Source of the DNA: Kineothrix alysoides
GTDB lineage: Bacteria; Bacillota; Clostridia; Lachnospirales; Lachnospiraceae
Direction of reading: 5' to 3'
NCBI RefSeq assembly: GCF_000732725.1
Contig: NZ_JPNB01000001.1
Span: 124,001 to 188,000, forward strand
Length of the DNA: 64,000 bases
Each line of letters starts with the position of its first letter. Position 1 is the stretch's first letter. A program made the position numbers and the translations under genes. The notes beneath the pieces were generated by a model, which did no database searches, had not been told where the DNA came from, and saw nothing but the letters and a program-made list of their open reading frames with translations. Positions 37,810-45,190 of this stretch are shown here, piece after piece.

Positions 37810-37847
37810 CCTCCATGTGATTTAAAAATTACAAGGGAGGATTTTTT
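37810..37847 (+). promoter_or_regulatory. Hairpin masking the thiT ribosome site, with U-run
   Basis: CCTCC (37810-37814) pairs with the Shine-Dalgarno GGAGG (37836-37840), and TGTGATTT (37816-37823) pairs with AAATTACA (37826-37833) with one G-U pair; the innermost pairs would open to form the loop. TTTTTT follows, just before ATG. It is probably the expression platform of the riboswitch, acting as terminator, ribosome-site mask, or both. A weaker CACT/AGTG stem with T-run lies at 37751-37781. Confidence 0.6.
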
Positions 37848-38531
37848 ATGTCATTTTTTGCAAAAGAAGTAGTAGATCAAGAGTGGGGAAATTATTTCGA
37901 ACTCACAGGAGCAGGCTATGCAGTGTTGGTAGCTGCTATGCTGGCGATTTTGCTGGCGGCAAGCTTTATTTCAGGTAAGAGCGGGAACAAGAGGTTCAGC
38001 ACGAGGCAGTTGGTTTTTTCTGCTATGGCTATGGCACTGGCTATGGTAACGTCGATGCTTAAAGTGGTAGATATGCCTATGGGAGGTTCGGTTACTTTTT
38101 TCAGTATGCTGTTTATCTGCCTGATCGGCTATTGGTTCGGCCTTAGGGGCGGGCTGATGGCGGCTATCGCATATGGCGTTTTGCAGCTTATTGTAGATCC
38201 GTATATTATTAGTATTCCTCAGATGCTTACTGATTATATTTTTGCTTTTGGGGCGTTGGGGCTTTCGGGAGTATTTTCCAATGCGAAGCATGGATTGATA
38301 AAGGGGTATTTGCTGGGGGTATTGGGACGGTATTTCTTTGCTTTTTTGTCGGGGATGATATTCTTTGGAAGTTATGCTTCGGCGTATAATATGGCAGCAC
38401 CGGTTTATTCATTGGTGTATAATGGGGCTTATATTGGATTGGAGACGTTGTTTACATTGGTGCTTATTGCTATTCCGCCGGTTAGTAAGGGGTTGGCTAG
38501 GGTGAAGGTGATGGCAGTTGGGGAAGTGTAA
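37848..38531 (+). CDS. thiT: Thiamine ECF transporter S component
   Basis: ThiT is the membrane subunit that binds thiamine in energy-coupling-factor importers. The 227-residue protein has a hydrophobic profile with about six to seven membrane segments and the family-typical regions LVFSAMAMALAMVTSMLK, MGGSVTFFSMLFICLIGYWFG and FFGSYAS. It is slightly longer at the N-terminus than typical ThiT. The TPP riboswitch upstream strongly supports the role. No EcfA/T genes are fused to it; it would use a shared module or the one at 33943-36488. Confidence 0.94.
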   Translation: MSFFAKEVVDQEWGNYFELTGAGYAVLVAAMLAILLAASFISGKSGNKRFSTRQLVFSAMAMALAMVTSMLKVVDMPMGGSVTFFSMLFICLIGYWFGLRGGLMAAIAYGVLQLIVDPYIISIPQMLTDYIFAFGALGLSGVFSNAKHGLIKGYLLGVLGRYFFAFLSGMIFFGSYASAYNMAAPVYSLVYNGAYIGLETLFTLVLIAIPPVSKGLARVKVMAVGEV

Positions 38532-38553
38532 GGAAGAGGTAGGGATGTGAGAA

Positions 38554-38840
38554 TTTTATGTGCAATTTTCGGGGGTTATGAAAGCCTTTCTGCGGTGGAT
38601 TTAGCTTCTGTTCCGGCGCGCGCGGCAAGGATTTTCTAAATGAAACCGGGAATGTATTGGAAACGAACGGGCCGGCGGCAAGGTGCATCCTTGCACCGTT
38701 CCGCCTAAACGCCGCATCCGTGCGGCGTTTTCCCTGGGTGCTGGAGGGTTTCATTAATAAAATTCATGCCGCGTGCTAACGGAACGGAAGCTAAACCACC
38801 GCAGAAAGGCTTTGGTAAGGTTGCGAAATTGCACATAAAA
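38554..38840. repeat. 285-bp structured inverted-repeat element, copy 2
   Basis: Same plan and length as the copy at 24818-25101. The outer arms (TTTTATGTGCAATTT...GCCTTTCTGCGGTGG) pair almost throughout about 60 bases. The inner stem GGCGGCAAGGTGCA / TGCACCGTTCCGCC differs from copy 1 at several places on both sides so that pairing is kept. The hairpin CGCCGCA-TCCG-TGCGGCG-TTTT and CCCTGGGTGC are conserved. It occupies the gap between thiT and the convergent LysE-family gene. Confidence 0.85.
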
Positions 38841-38905
38841 TTAGCCGAGGTTATGGTAGGGAGTAATGAAATGAAGGTTAAAACTGTATCCGGAAGGATA
38901 AGTAG

Positions 38906-39532
38906 TTAAGTGGTTGCTTTATGACTTTCCTTTTTATATAGAAGATTTATTCCGAAGAATATTAGAATAATGCCAACTGTTACGTTCAGGATTTGTATGA
39001 TGATCTGCGGTAAAAAGCCGCTTAATATACTTCCCAGAAATGCAATAGACGTTAGGAAGACTATTGTGGACAGAACACAGCCGGTTGCGAACAAAGAAAG
39101 CTGTTTTTTGGTCCATTCATTTTCTAGCATTTGTGTTGAGAACATGCCGCTCCAAAAAATAATGGTCAAAGGATTTGATGCTGTCAACAATAATCCTTGT
39201 ATTAATAAATTTTTACTTGATGGGTTGGAGAACAAGGCAATGTGGGGCAGAAAAGAAAAGTTAAAAATACCTGATATGGTATTTACACCAAACAAGATCA
39301 AAACAAAACAGCCTAATAGCTTTATCATTTTTTTAATTCTTGCTTTGTTAATAATAGCAGCAACGCCGACACAGGATAGTGTGATGTACAGGGCGTCAAT
39401 AAGGGCAATTGCAAAAACAAGATACAAACTGTAAATAAATCCGTATGTGGCGGAGGTGTTAAAAACCATGAAGCACATGGGGCCAACTGCGAATTGTAAT
39501 AACATGCCAAACCGAAAGCCTTTTAGAATCAT
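38906..39532 (-). CDS. LysE-family amino-acid exporter
   Basis: The 208-residue integral membrane protein has about six membrane segments. The N-terminal GFRFGMLLQFAVGPMCFMVF carries the GP motif of the LysE/RhtB superfamily, and ASNPLTIIFWSGMF matches the conserved NP region in the middle. Members export basic or other amino acids. An Lrp/AsnC gene lies 12 bp upstream on the same strand, the usual regulator-exporter pairing. Base composition is more AT-rich than the genes on its left. Confidence 0.88.
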   Translation of the reverse strand: MILKGFRFGMLLQFAVGPMCFMVFNTSATYGFIYSLYLVFAIALIDALYITLSCVGVAAIINKARIKKMIKLLGCFVLILFGVNTISGIFNFSFLPHIALFSNPSSKNLLIQGLLLTASNPLTIIFWSGMFSTQMLENEWTKKQLSLFATGCVLSTIVFLTSIAFLGSILSGFLPQIIIQILNVTVGIILIFFGINLLYKKESHKATT

Positions 39533-39544
39533 AACACTGCCTTT

Positions 39545-39985
39545 CTATGAATTAAGTTCTTCTTTTAGAGTGGTTAAGGTAATAATTGTGTTTGAATCAG
39601 AAACGCCTTTGATTGTTTTTAATGTATTAGATAGAAAGTATTCCAGAGCCTGGGTATCTTCCATAACTACTTTCAGCAGATAATCGTACATACCGGCAAT
39701 ATGATGACATTCCAGAACACAATTATGCTGCACAATGGCATTTCGAAAGCTATTAATGTTTTCTGTTTTATCTATGTTAACAAAGATGAATGCCAATAAC
39801 CGCTGTTCTATTTTTCTACGGTTTATTTTAATCGTATATTGTTGAATTATTTCTGCACGTTCTAATTTTCTGATTCGTTCCGTAACGGCAGGAATGGATA
39901 AATTTACTGTTTTGCTGATTTCGGAAGCAGAAGCTCTTCCATTTTCTTTCAGTACATTGATAATGGCATAATCAATCGTATCCAT
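39545..39985 (-). CDS. Lrp/AsnC family transcriptional regulator
   Basis: N-terminal helix-turn-helix: MDTIDYAIINVLKENGRASASEISKTVNLSIPAVTERIRKLE, here read in two parts (residues 1-20 and 21-42), followed by the RAM/AsnC ligand domain with ECHHIAGMYDYLLKVV. These proteins sense amino acids. ATG at 39985 is preferred because AAAGGAG lies eight bases upstream; GTG at 39994 would overlap it. It is transcribed with the LysE-family gene and probably controls it. Confidence 0.92.
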   Translation of the reverse strand: MDTIDYAIINVLKENGRASASEISKTVNLSIPAVTERIRKLERAEIIQQYTIKINRRKIEQRLLAFIFVNIDKTENINSFRNAIVQHNCVLECHHIAGMYDYLLKVVMEDTQALEYFLSNTLKTIKGVSDSNTIITLTTLKEELNS

Positions 39986-40293
39986 CGCTATCACTCCTTT
40001 AAAGTAATCTTATCAAAAACCTTTTTATAAGTAAATGATATCTGTAAATGCAATAAAATATTAAGTTATTAAGCTGTTATGTTAAATATAGAAAGTGATA
40101 TATCGTTATTTTATATCAAAAAATACAAATTGGAAGGTCACATATGTTTCTTCTATGCAACATTATCCATGATTTAATTATGATTTAATTTTATCTGTCC
40201 TTATGGGATATCCGGTATAATATTGATAACTTTATATCTTATTTATACATTTATGTGGCGTCGCTTGTCCGGTAGTTTCATAATTATAAACGC
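39986..40293. other. AT-rich intergenic region upstream of the Lrp gene
   Basis: This stretch holds the Lrp-LysE promoter region on the minus strand. A plus-strand TATAAT (40219-40224) also lies before the cassette remnant. I see no gene in it. Confidence 0.4.
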
Positions 40294-40545
40294 TCCAACC
40301 GGAGCGGTGGGCTCTCAAAAGCCGATAGGTGAGACATTCTGCGTTTGCTGCAAACTTAACTACGAGGGAAGTTATTACACGGGAGATAACACCGAGTGGT
40401 GTTTATATGGAAGCCGGAAAGAATCTATCCTGGCTCGCAACACTTGTATAGCAGAAGAGAAACACGGACGGCGGAAAAATGCAGCGCTGTGGGCCGGTCA
40501 TAGACTGTGAGGAGTATATACTTGTATGCCAATATTTGCAGGATG
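40294..40545 (+). pseudogene. Remnant of a collagen-like protein fused to a lysin fragment
   Basis: Two pieces with intact relatives nearby are joined here. 40294-40365 resembles the collagen-repeat end of the gene at 41897 (shared GGTGAGAC and GCAAACTTAACTACG). 40366-40545 resembles the glucosaminidase part of the lysin at 43639 (shared GAAGTTATTACACGG, AACACCGAGTGG and GCCGGTCATAG). The join lies at the place where both intact genes read GACGG. Everything in between (end of the tail protein, holin, amidase) is missing. Point changes and frame breaks show it is no longer functional. Confidence 0.8.
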
Positions 40546-40698
40546 CTGTTTCGGCGTTAGTAGATCGGGCATATGATATATGAATTTACATATATCTGAT
40601 TGGAAAGGGACTTGCTGATGATGGTGCATATGTAACTGAAGGTATGGACTACATTTTGTGTATTAGGCTTCCACTATGAAGAAATCCGATGCCTTGCA

Positions 40699-41199
40699 TC
40701 ACAGAAAAGTATTGTTATTTTGAGTATTGGACTGATTATCGGAATTCGGATTGGGATACCAGGAGGTATCTAGCTGTGTGCCGCTGAAAATGCGTTTCGT
40801 GCCGTTGGATTTTTGCATGTACATATTTTCATCGGGATAGTAGCAGGTGTCTTCCGTTTCATTCGTTCCGGCATCTAAGATGGCGAGAGTTTCTTCGCCG
40901 GAGTTATAGAAAGTATGGGCAATGTCCTTTCCTGCCGGCTTTGCAATGAAATCGCCTTGCTTTATGAGATGCTCTGTACCGTTTAAGCGAAGGGTTCCCG
41001 TTCCTGAGAGAATCAGGAAGAATTCCTCCTGCTGGGAGTGGCTGTGGTATCTTGTGCTGTATGCTCCTGGAGGAACGTAGTCGATATTTACATAAATTTT
41101 CTGACTTCCTGCGGCTTCTCCCAAGGACTTTGAAATTAGTCCGGCGGAATCTTCCCATAGGCATTCTTCGGGTAAGTTATCTATATTATTAATGTCCAT
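40699..41199 (-). CDS. Cupin-domain protein
   Basis: A single-cupin beta-barrel protein of 166 residues. Motif 1 is YHSHSQQEEFFLILSGTG (His, His and Glu metal ligands) and motif 2 is GDFIAKPAGKDIAHTFYN with the last His. A hydrophilic Asn/Gln-rich tail (PNSDNQSNTQNNN) follows. The substrate is unknown. GGGGAGG lies before the ATG. It lies between two fragments of broken genes, alone on its strand. Confidence 0.87.
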   Translation of the reverse strand: MDINNIDNLPEECLWEDSAGLISKSLGEAAGSQKIYVNIDYVPPGAYSTRYHSHSQQEEFFLILSGTGTLRLNGTEHLIKQGDFIAKPAGKDIAHTFYNSGEETLAILDAGTNETEDTCYYPDENMYMQKSNGTKRIFSGTQLDTSWYPNPNSDNQSNTQNNNTFL

Positions 41200-41259
41200 T
41201 TTAAAGCCTCCCCTATATTTGACTTTTATTTAGTTGGCGTTGTTACATGTTACAGTGCT

Positions 41260-41538
41260 CTATAGTTCTCTGCAACTAATTCCATAGCCGCCGGGGCCGC
41301 ATTGGCCGATTCCAAATCCGTATCTGATTTCGTGGTCTTTCCCATCAATTTGTGCAATGGCGTTTCCATTTTTTGTTCCATCTTTAAATTCATATGGAAG
41401 TCCGTTCTTTTCACAATAATCTGTAATGAGAGCCTCAGCCTCACTGGCAGTCGGGCATTTTAAATTATTATCATAAGGTATAGCATAGGATTTCTTGAAT
41501 ATAATTTTACCTTTCTTCCGCAGACATCCATTCTTTTT
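41260..41538 (-). pseudogene. Open fragment without a start codon
   Basis: This minus-strand frame is open for 92 codons, from just after a TGA (41539-41541) to TAG at 41260-41262. It reads like real protein (SEAEALITDYCEKNGLPYEF and GFGIGQCGPGGYGISCREL), but no ATG, GTG or TTG begins it with a ribosome site. The adjacent minus-strand frame to 41872 (ending MLLVDRFYCMMKKEW) also looks partly protein-like, so the two may be one gene broken by a frameshift. I do not recognise the family. Confidence 0.4.
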
Positions 41539-41896
41539 TCATCATACAATAAAATCTGTCAACTAACAACATTGGATTTTCGATGTATAGATGTGCGGCA
41601 AGTTCCGATTCATCTATTGTCCGTTGTGTTAACGATTGGCAAATCCAATTAAAATGCTTGTCACTATTTAGATCAATGTTAGTTTTGTTTATATTGATGC
41701 GGCTACATTTATACCGAACCCAATTACCCAAAACACGATAAAAAAGGCATATAAAGATTAAAATACGCACATAAAAAATTGTCTTATCATTTTGTTGGTT
41801 TTTACTATTGAAATAATCGAACACATGTTCTATATTATGGTTAACACATGTGAGAGAATTATCAACCGACAAATTTTAAAACGAAAGGAAAGTATT

Positions 41897-43105
41897 ATGC
41901 AAAAAGGATTTCAGAAAGTGTACATTCATAGTTGTGGCGATGGCGTTATTGCAACGCCGGTTATTGGAGAAAATGGAAATTGGTATGTTGGAAATGACGA
42001 TACCGGCGTAAAAGCAGAAGGATTTGATGGAAAAGACGGCGAGGTGGGTCCGGTTGGCCCTCAGGGGCCGAAAGGTGAACAGGGTGATGTTGGGCCGGAA
42101 GGACCTCAGGGTCTAAAAGGTGATACCGGAGCAGAAGGCCCTCAGGGACCAAAGGGTGAAATGGGTGAACAGGGAGAAGTAGGACCGCAGGGACCGATGG
42201 GTGAGACGCCCGAGTTGGCCGCAAACTTAACTACGACGGTTGCAGGCAAAGCTTTAGACGCAACAATGGGGAAAGTGCTTGACGATAAAATTAAAGGTTT
42301 AGACACTGAATTTGGAGGATTTAAAACGTCTTTTCAGAATGGCTGTAACACAATTGCTGGGAAAGTGACAGAATTGGGATGTGTTACAGCCGGTAATGCA
42401 GGTCCCAATGTTATCGCGCAAAATATTGAGATAGTGGCAAATAAAAAGTATAATGACGGCGTTGCGGCTACAAAAGTCGGAACGGCAACGGCAGGGCATG
42501 TATTAAGTGGATATACCTTTACAAATAGTAGTGGCGTAGGATTATCCGGAACAATGGCGAACAGGGGAGCGGTAAACGCGTCGCTGAATGCAGGACAATC
42601 TTATACTATTCCGATTGGATATCATAATGGATCCGGTAGTATCTTGGCTAATTCGTTGGCAAGCCAGACGTCTGCTACGGCAACAGCAGATAATTTAAGT
42701 GCTGGCAAGACTGCATGGGTAGATGGAGTTAGGCTTGCTGGAACAGGTGCCGATAGTACAGCACAATATAATGCAGGTTATAATGCAGGAAAATTAAGTA
42801 TGACAAAAACTAAGCTGACACTCAACGGATTAGTCAGCATTTTCCAAACTGATAATCCTGATTATTTCGGAGGTAATGCTCCTGGAACAAAGGGCGCATT
42901 TATTGCGGATTTGAGTGTAATACCCAATTACCGTAATTACACTCTCGCAGGTTTTATTATTGTACCTACAGTTTTTCAAGAGAACGGTGGATTTATAGAG
43001 CTAGGTTATAATTACATACCTTCTACAGGTAAGCTTTATGTGTATAGTGTAAGCGGATCCCGTATTGCAAGAAGTAGTGAAAATAAAATAGATATATATT
43101 ATTGA
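41897..43105 (+). CDS. Phage tail-fibre-like protein with collagen-type repeats
   Basis: About 402 residues. A short N-terminal domain (MQKGFQKVYIHSCGDG) is followed by Gly-X-Y repeats (about residues 46-97, units such as GPQGPKGEQGDV), which should form a trimeric collagen helix. Then comes a tail-fibre-type coiled segment (VAGKALDATMGKVLDDKIKG) and C-terminal beta-rich parts with LSGYTFTNSSGVGLSGTM and GYHNGSGSI, seen in phage tail proteins. The start at 41897 has AAAGGAAAG upstream; the frame runs 35 codons earlier without support. A holin and a lysin gene follow. Probably prophage-derived; it may act as a receptor-binding fibre or surface filament. Confidence 0.85.
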   Translation: MQKGFQKVYIHSCGDGVIATPVIGENGNWYVGNDDTGVKAEGFDGKDGEVGPVGPQGPKGEQGDVGPEGPQGLKGDTGAEGPQGPKGEMGEQGEVGPQGPMGETPELAANLTTTVAGKALDATMGKVLDDKIKGLDTEFGGFKTSFQNGCNTIAGKVTELGCVTAGNAGPNVIAQNIEIVANKKYNDGVAATKVGTATAGHVLSGYTFTNSSGVGLSGTMANRGAVNASLNAGQSYTIPIGYHNGSGSILANSLASQTSATATADNLSAGKTAWVDGVRLAGTGADSTAQYNAGYNAGKLSMTKTKLTLNGLVSIFQTDNPDYFGGNAPGTKGAFIADLSVIPNYRNYTLAGFIIVPTVFQENGGFIELGYNYIPSTGKLYVYSVSGSRIARSSENKIDIYY

Positions 43106-43201
43106 TATTATTAGTTTCTAGGTATTCAGTAAAAAGGAGAAAAAGAGCCGATAGAGAGAAATCTTTACCGGCTCCAGCATTTTAAGAAAGGAGGAAAAAC
43201 A

Positions 43202-43642
43202 ATGGAAAAAATAAACACATTAAAAGGATTTCTTGTCTTAGTAATCGGGGGTTTAGGAGGCATGATTACCAACCTGTTTGGCGGATGGACCGATGACCTT
43301 ACCACACTGCTCATTTTCATGGGCGTAGACTTTGCCATGGGACTTTTGATAGCAGCCGTATGGAATAATAGTGAGAAATCAGAAACTGGCGCCTTAAGCA
43401 GTGTCTCTGCATGGAAGGGACTGTGCAGAAAAGGAGTATCGCTCCTTGTAGTGCTGGTAGCACACCGTTTGGATGTGACGCTGGGAGTAAACTACATAAA
43501 GACTGCCGTCATTATCGCATTTATCGCTAATGAAGCAATCTCTATCGTGGAGAATTTGGGAGTCATGGGAGTTCCGCTGCCAACTGCCGTAATAAAGGCC
43601 ATTGACATACTGAAAAACAGGGTGGAAGGTGATAAATCATGA
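43202..43642 (+). CDS. Phage holin (phage_holin_4 / TcdE-like family)
   Basis: A 146-residue membrane protein with hydrophobic segments around residues 8-28, 33-55, 74-92 and 98-112. The order and the motifs LIFMGVDFAMGLLIAAVWN, KSETGALSSVSAWKGLCRKG and FIANEAISIVENLGVMGVP match the holin group that contains TcdE and many clostridial phage holins. It would make the membrane pore that lets the lysin out, or help protein release. AAGGAGG precedes ATG. Its end overlaps the lysin start by 4 bp. A GAGCCG/CGGCTC hairpin lies at 43146-43175, before the gene. Confidence 0.92.
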   Translation: MEKINTLKGFLVLVIGGLGGMITNLFGGWTDDLTTLLIFMGVDFAMGLLIAAVWNNSEKSETGALSSVSAWKGLCRKGVSLLVVLVAHRLDVTLGVNYIKTAVIIAFIANEAISIVENLGVMGVPLPTAVIKAIDILKNRVEGDKS

Positions 43643-44844
43643 CAATAGGAATAAACTGCGGCCATACGATAGGCGGTGCTGGATATGGAGCAGTAGGTCT
43701 TATCAAAGAATCAAATCATACGAGGCTTGTCGGGTATGCCCTCATGGAAAAGCTAAAAGCTGCAGGTGTTAAGGTGGTGGACTGTACCATAGATGAAGCC
43801 AATACGCAGGCAGAATACCTTGCGGCGGCGGTGGCGCTGGGGAATAGGGAGGATTTGGACTGGTTTATCAGCCTCCACTTTAATGCTTCGGCAGCTCACA
43901 CCGGACAAGGAGTGGAAGTCTATACCTACGAGGGCAGACAGTATCAGGATGCTCTTGACGTATGCAGTAATATTGCCGCCTACGGATTTAAGAATCGGGG
44001 CGTAAAAGCCGGCACGGGTCTGTACGTAATAAAGAATACCAAAGCAAAGGCCATGCTTATAGAAGTATGTTTTTGTGATAACCAGGCAGATGTCGACCTT
44101 TATAATCGCATAGGTGGCGCTGATACCATCGCGCAGGCTATTTTTAACGGCATTTACGATTATGTGGTAAAGCCGGAGGATATGTCGGCAGAAAAACATG
44201 ACATTCCCTTGGAAGATTTTATGGAGTTTGTAGGGGAAGTTGCAAGGCAGGATTGGCTGGATCGTAAAATCATGCTCCCTTCGGTCGTGGTAGCGCAGGC
44301 GATTAAAGAATCCGCAAGAGGCACTTCGGAGTTGGCGCAGAAGGCGAATGCTTTGTTCGGAATCAAAAAGAACGGATGGACCGGCAAAACTTATAGGAAA
44401 GCTGCCACAGAGCAGCGGTCTGACGGAAGTTATTACACGGTAGACAACACCGAGTGGCGATCGTATGGAAGCTGGAAAGAATCCATCCTCGACCACAACA
44501 CTTATATAGCAGAAAGAAGTACGGACGGCGGAAAAACGCTGCGCTACGGGCCGGTCATAGGCCGTGAGGAGTATGTACTTGCATGCCAGTATCTGCAGGA
44601 TTTAGGCTATGCGACATCATTAACTTACGCGGAGTCTCTTATCAATGATTACATAGAAAAGTATAATCTTACAAGATTTGATACGGCAGATGATGAGATT
44701 GCCCCGGAAGGGAAACTTTGGATCGTACAGCTTGGTGCATATAAAAGCCGAAATAATGCGGAGAGCTTTATAAGGAAACTCGAAACGATGGGTGTGATTT
44801 CTATGTTAAAATTATATGATACGAATGAGGAAGCCTCTATGTAA
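43639..44844 (+). CDS. Two-domain lysin: amidase_3 plus glucosaminidase, SPOR-like tail
   Basis: Cell-wall hydrolase of 401 residues without a signal peptide, as expected for a holin-dependent endolysin. Residues 1-180 are N-acetylmuramoyl-L-alanine amidase type 3 (GINCGHT, SLHFNAS, LIEVCFCDN with zinc ligands and catalytic Glu). Residues about 195-350 are a GH73-like glucosaminidase (VVVAQAIKESARGTSELA, ALFGIKKNGWTG). The end has a SPOR-like stretch (LWIVQLGAYKSRNNAESFIRK). Its start overlaps the holin stop (ATGA). A broken copy of part of the second domain lies at 40366-40545. Confidence 0.93.
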   Translation: MTIGINCGHTIGGAGYGAVGLIKESNHTRLVGYALMEKLKAAGVKVVDCTIDEANTQAEYLAAAVALGNREDLDWFISLHFNASAAHTGQGVEVYTYEGRQYQDALDVCSNIAAYGFKNRGVKAGTGLYVIKNTKAKAMLIEVCFCDNQADVDLYNRIGGADTIAQAIFNGIYDYVVKPEDMSAEKHDIPLEDFMEFVGEVARQDWLDRKIMLPSVVVAQAIKESARGTSELAQKANALFGIKKNGWTGKTYRKAATEQRSDGSYYTVDNTEWRSYGSWKESILDHNTYIAERSTDGGKTLRYGPVIGREEYVLACQYLQDLGYATSLTYAESLINDYIEKYNLTRFDTADDEIAPEGKLWIVQLGAYKSRNNAESFIRKLETMGVISMLKLYDTNEEASM

Positions 44845-44906
44845 TGAAAGGTATTTTTGCGTATATTTCTCCGAGTCATACGCATACTACTTCAGAGGTG
44901 AATCGC

Positions 44907-45065
44907 ATGGATAAGAGTATAGACAAGAAAAAGCAGGAAAAACAAAACCGGCAAAAGAATCATGATAAGTATAATAGTATTACGCAAAAGACAGAACCTG
45001 AAAATCAAAATTCAGGACACAATGTCAGAGAAGAAGGAATACACCCTATAAACCAGAAAAGATGA
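44907..45065 (+). CDS. Small, very hydrophilic protein of unknown function
   Basis: A 52-residue reading frame beginning MDKSIDKKKQEKQNRQKNHD, rich in Lys, Asn and Gln and likely disordered. AGAGGTG lies six bases before the ATG. It follows the lysin gene and ends just before a strong terminator, so it may be the last gene of the cassette. I do not recognise a family, and it could be non-coding leader or trailer sequence. Confidence 0.45.
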   Translation: MDKSIDKKKQEKQNRQKNHDKYNSITQKTEPENQNSGHNVREEGIHPINQKR

Positions 45066-45066
45066 G

Positions 45067-45098
45067 AAAAAGGCGGACGGTAACGACCGCCTTTTTCT
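45067..45098 (+). terminator. Terminator of the tail-holin-lysin cassette
   Basis: AAAAAGGCGG (45067-45076) pairs with CCGCCTTTTT (45087-45096) around a ten-base loop; the T-run forms the tail. Confidence 0.9.
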
Positions 45099-45099
45099 C

Positions 45100-45128
45100 T
45101 TGACTATCCATATACATAGTATTATAAT
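45100..45128 (+). promoter_or_regulatory. Promoter of the ABC exporter-marR operon
   Basis: TTGACT (45100-45105) and a perfect TATAAT (45123-45128) are 17 bases apart, about 60 bp before the first ABC gene. Confidence 0.8.
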
Positions 45129-45177
45129 TATTGCTGTTACAATTGATGCATATGCAACAGTTGTGGTAGCAATAATT
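45126..45177. promoter_or_regulatory. Large palindromic candidate operator
   Basis: AATTATTGCT (45126-45135) is repeated inverted as AGCAATAATT (45168-45177); the next ten bases of each arm match at 6 of 10. The centre contains TGCATATGCA. It begins inside the -10 box and covers the transcription start, the position expected for a repressor site. The MarR protein encoded at the end of the operon is the obvious candidate binder. Confidence 0.6.
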
Positions 45178-45190
45178 AGGAGAATCTATT

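Noticed and set aside
38906-45065. Intact prophage
   Set aside because: Only tail-fibre-like, holin and lysin genes are found; there is no integrase, terminase, portal, capsid or attachment-site pair.
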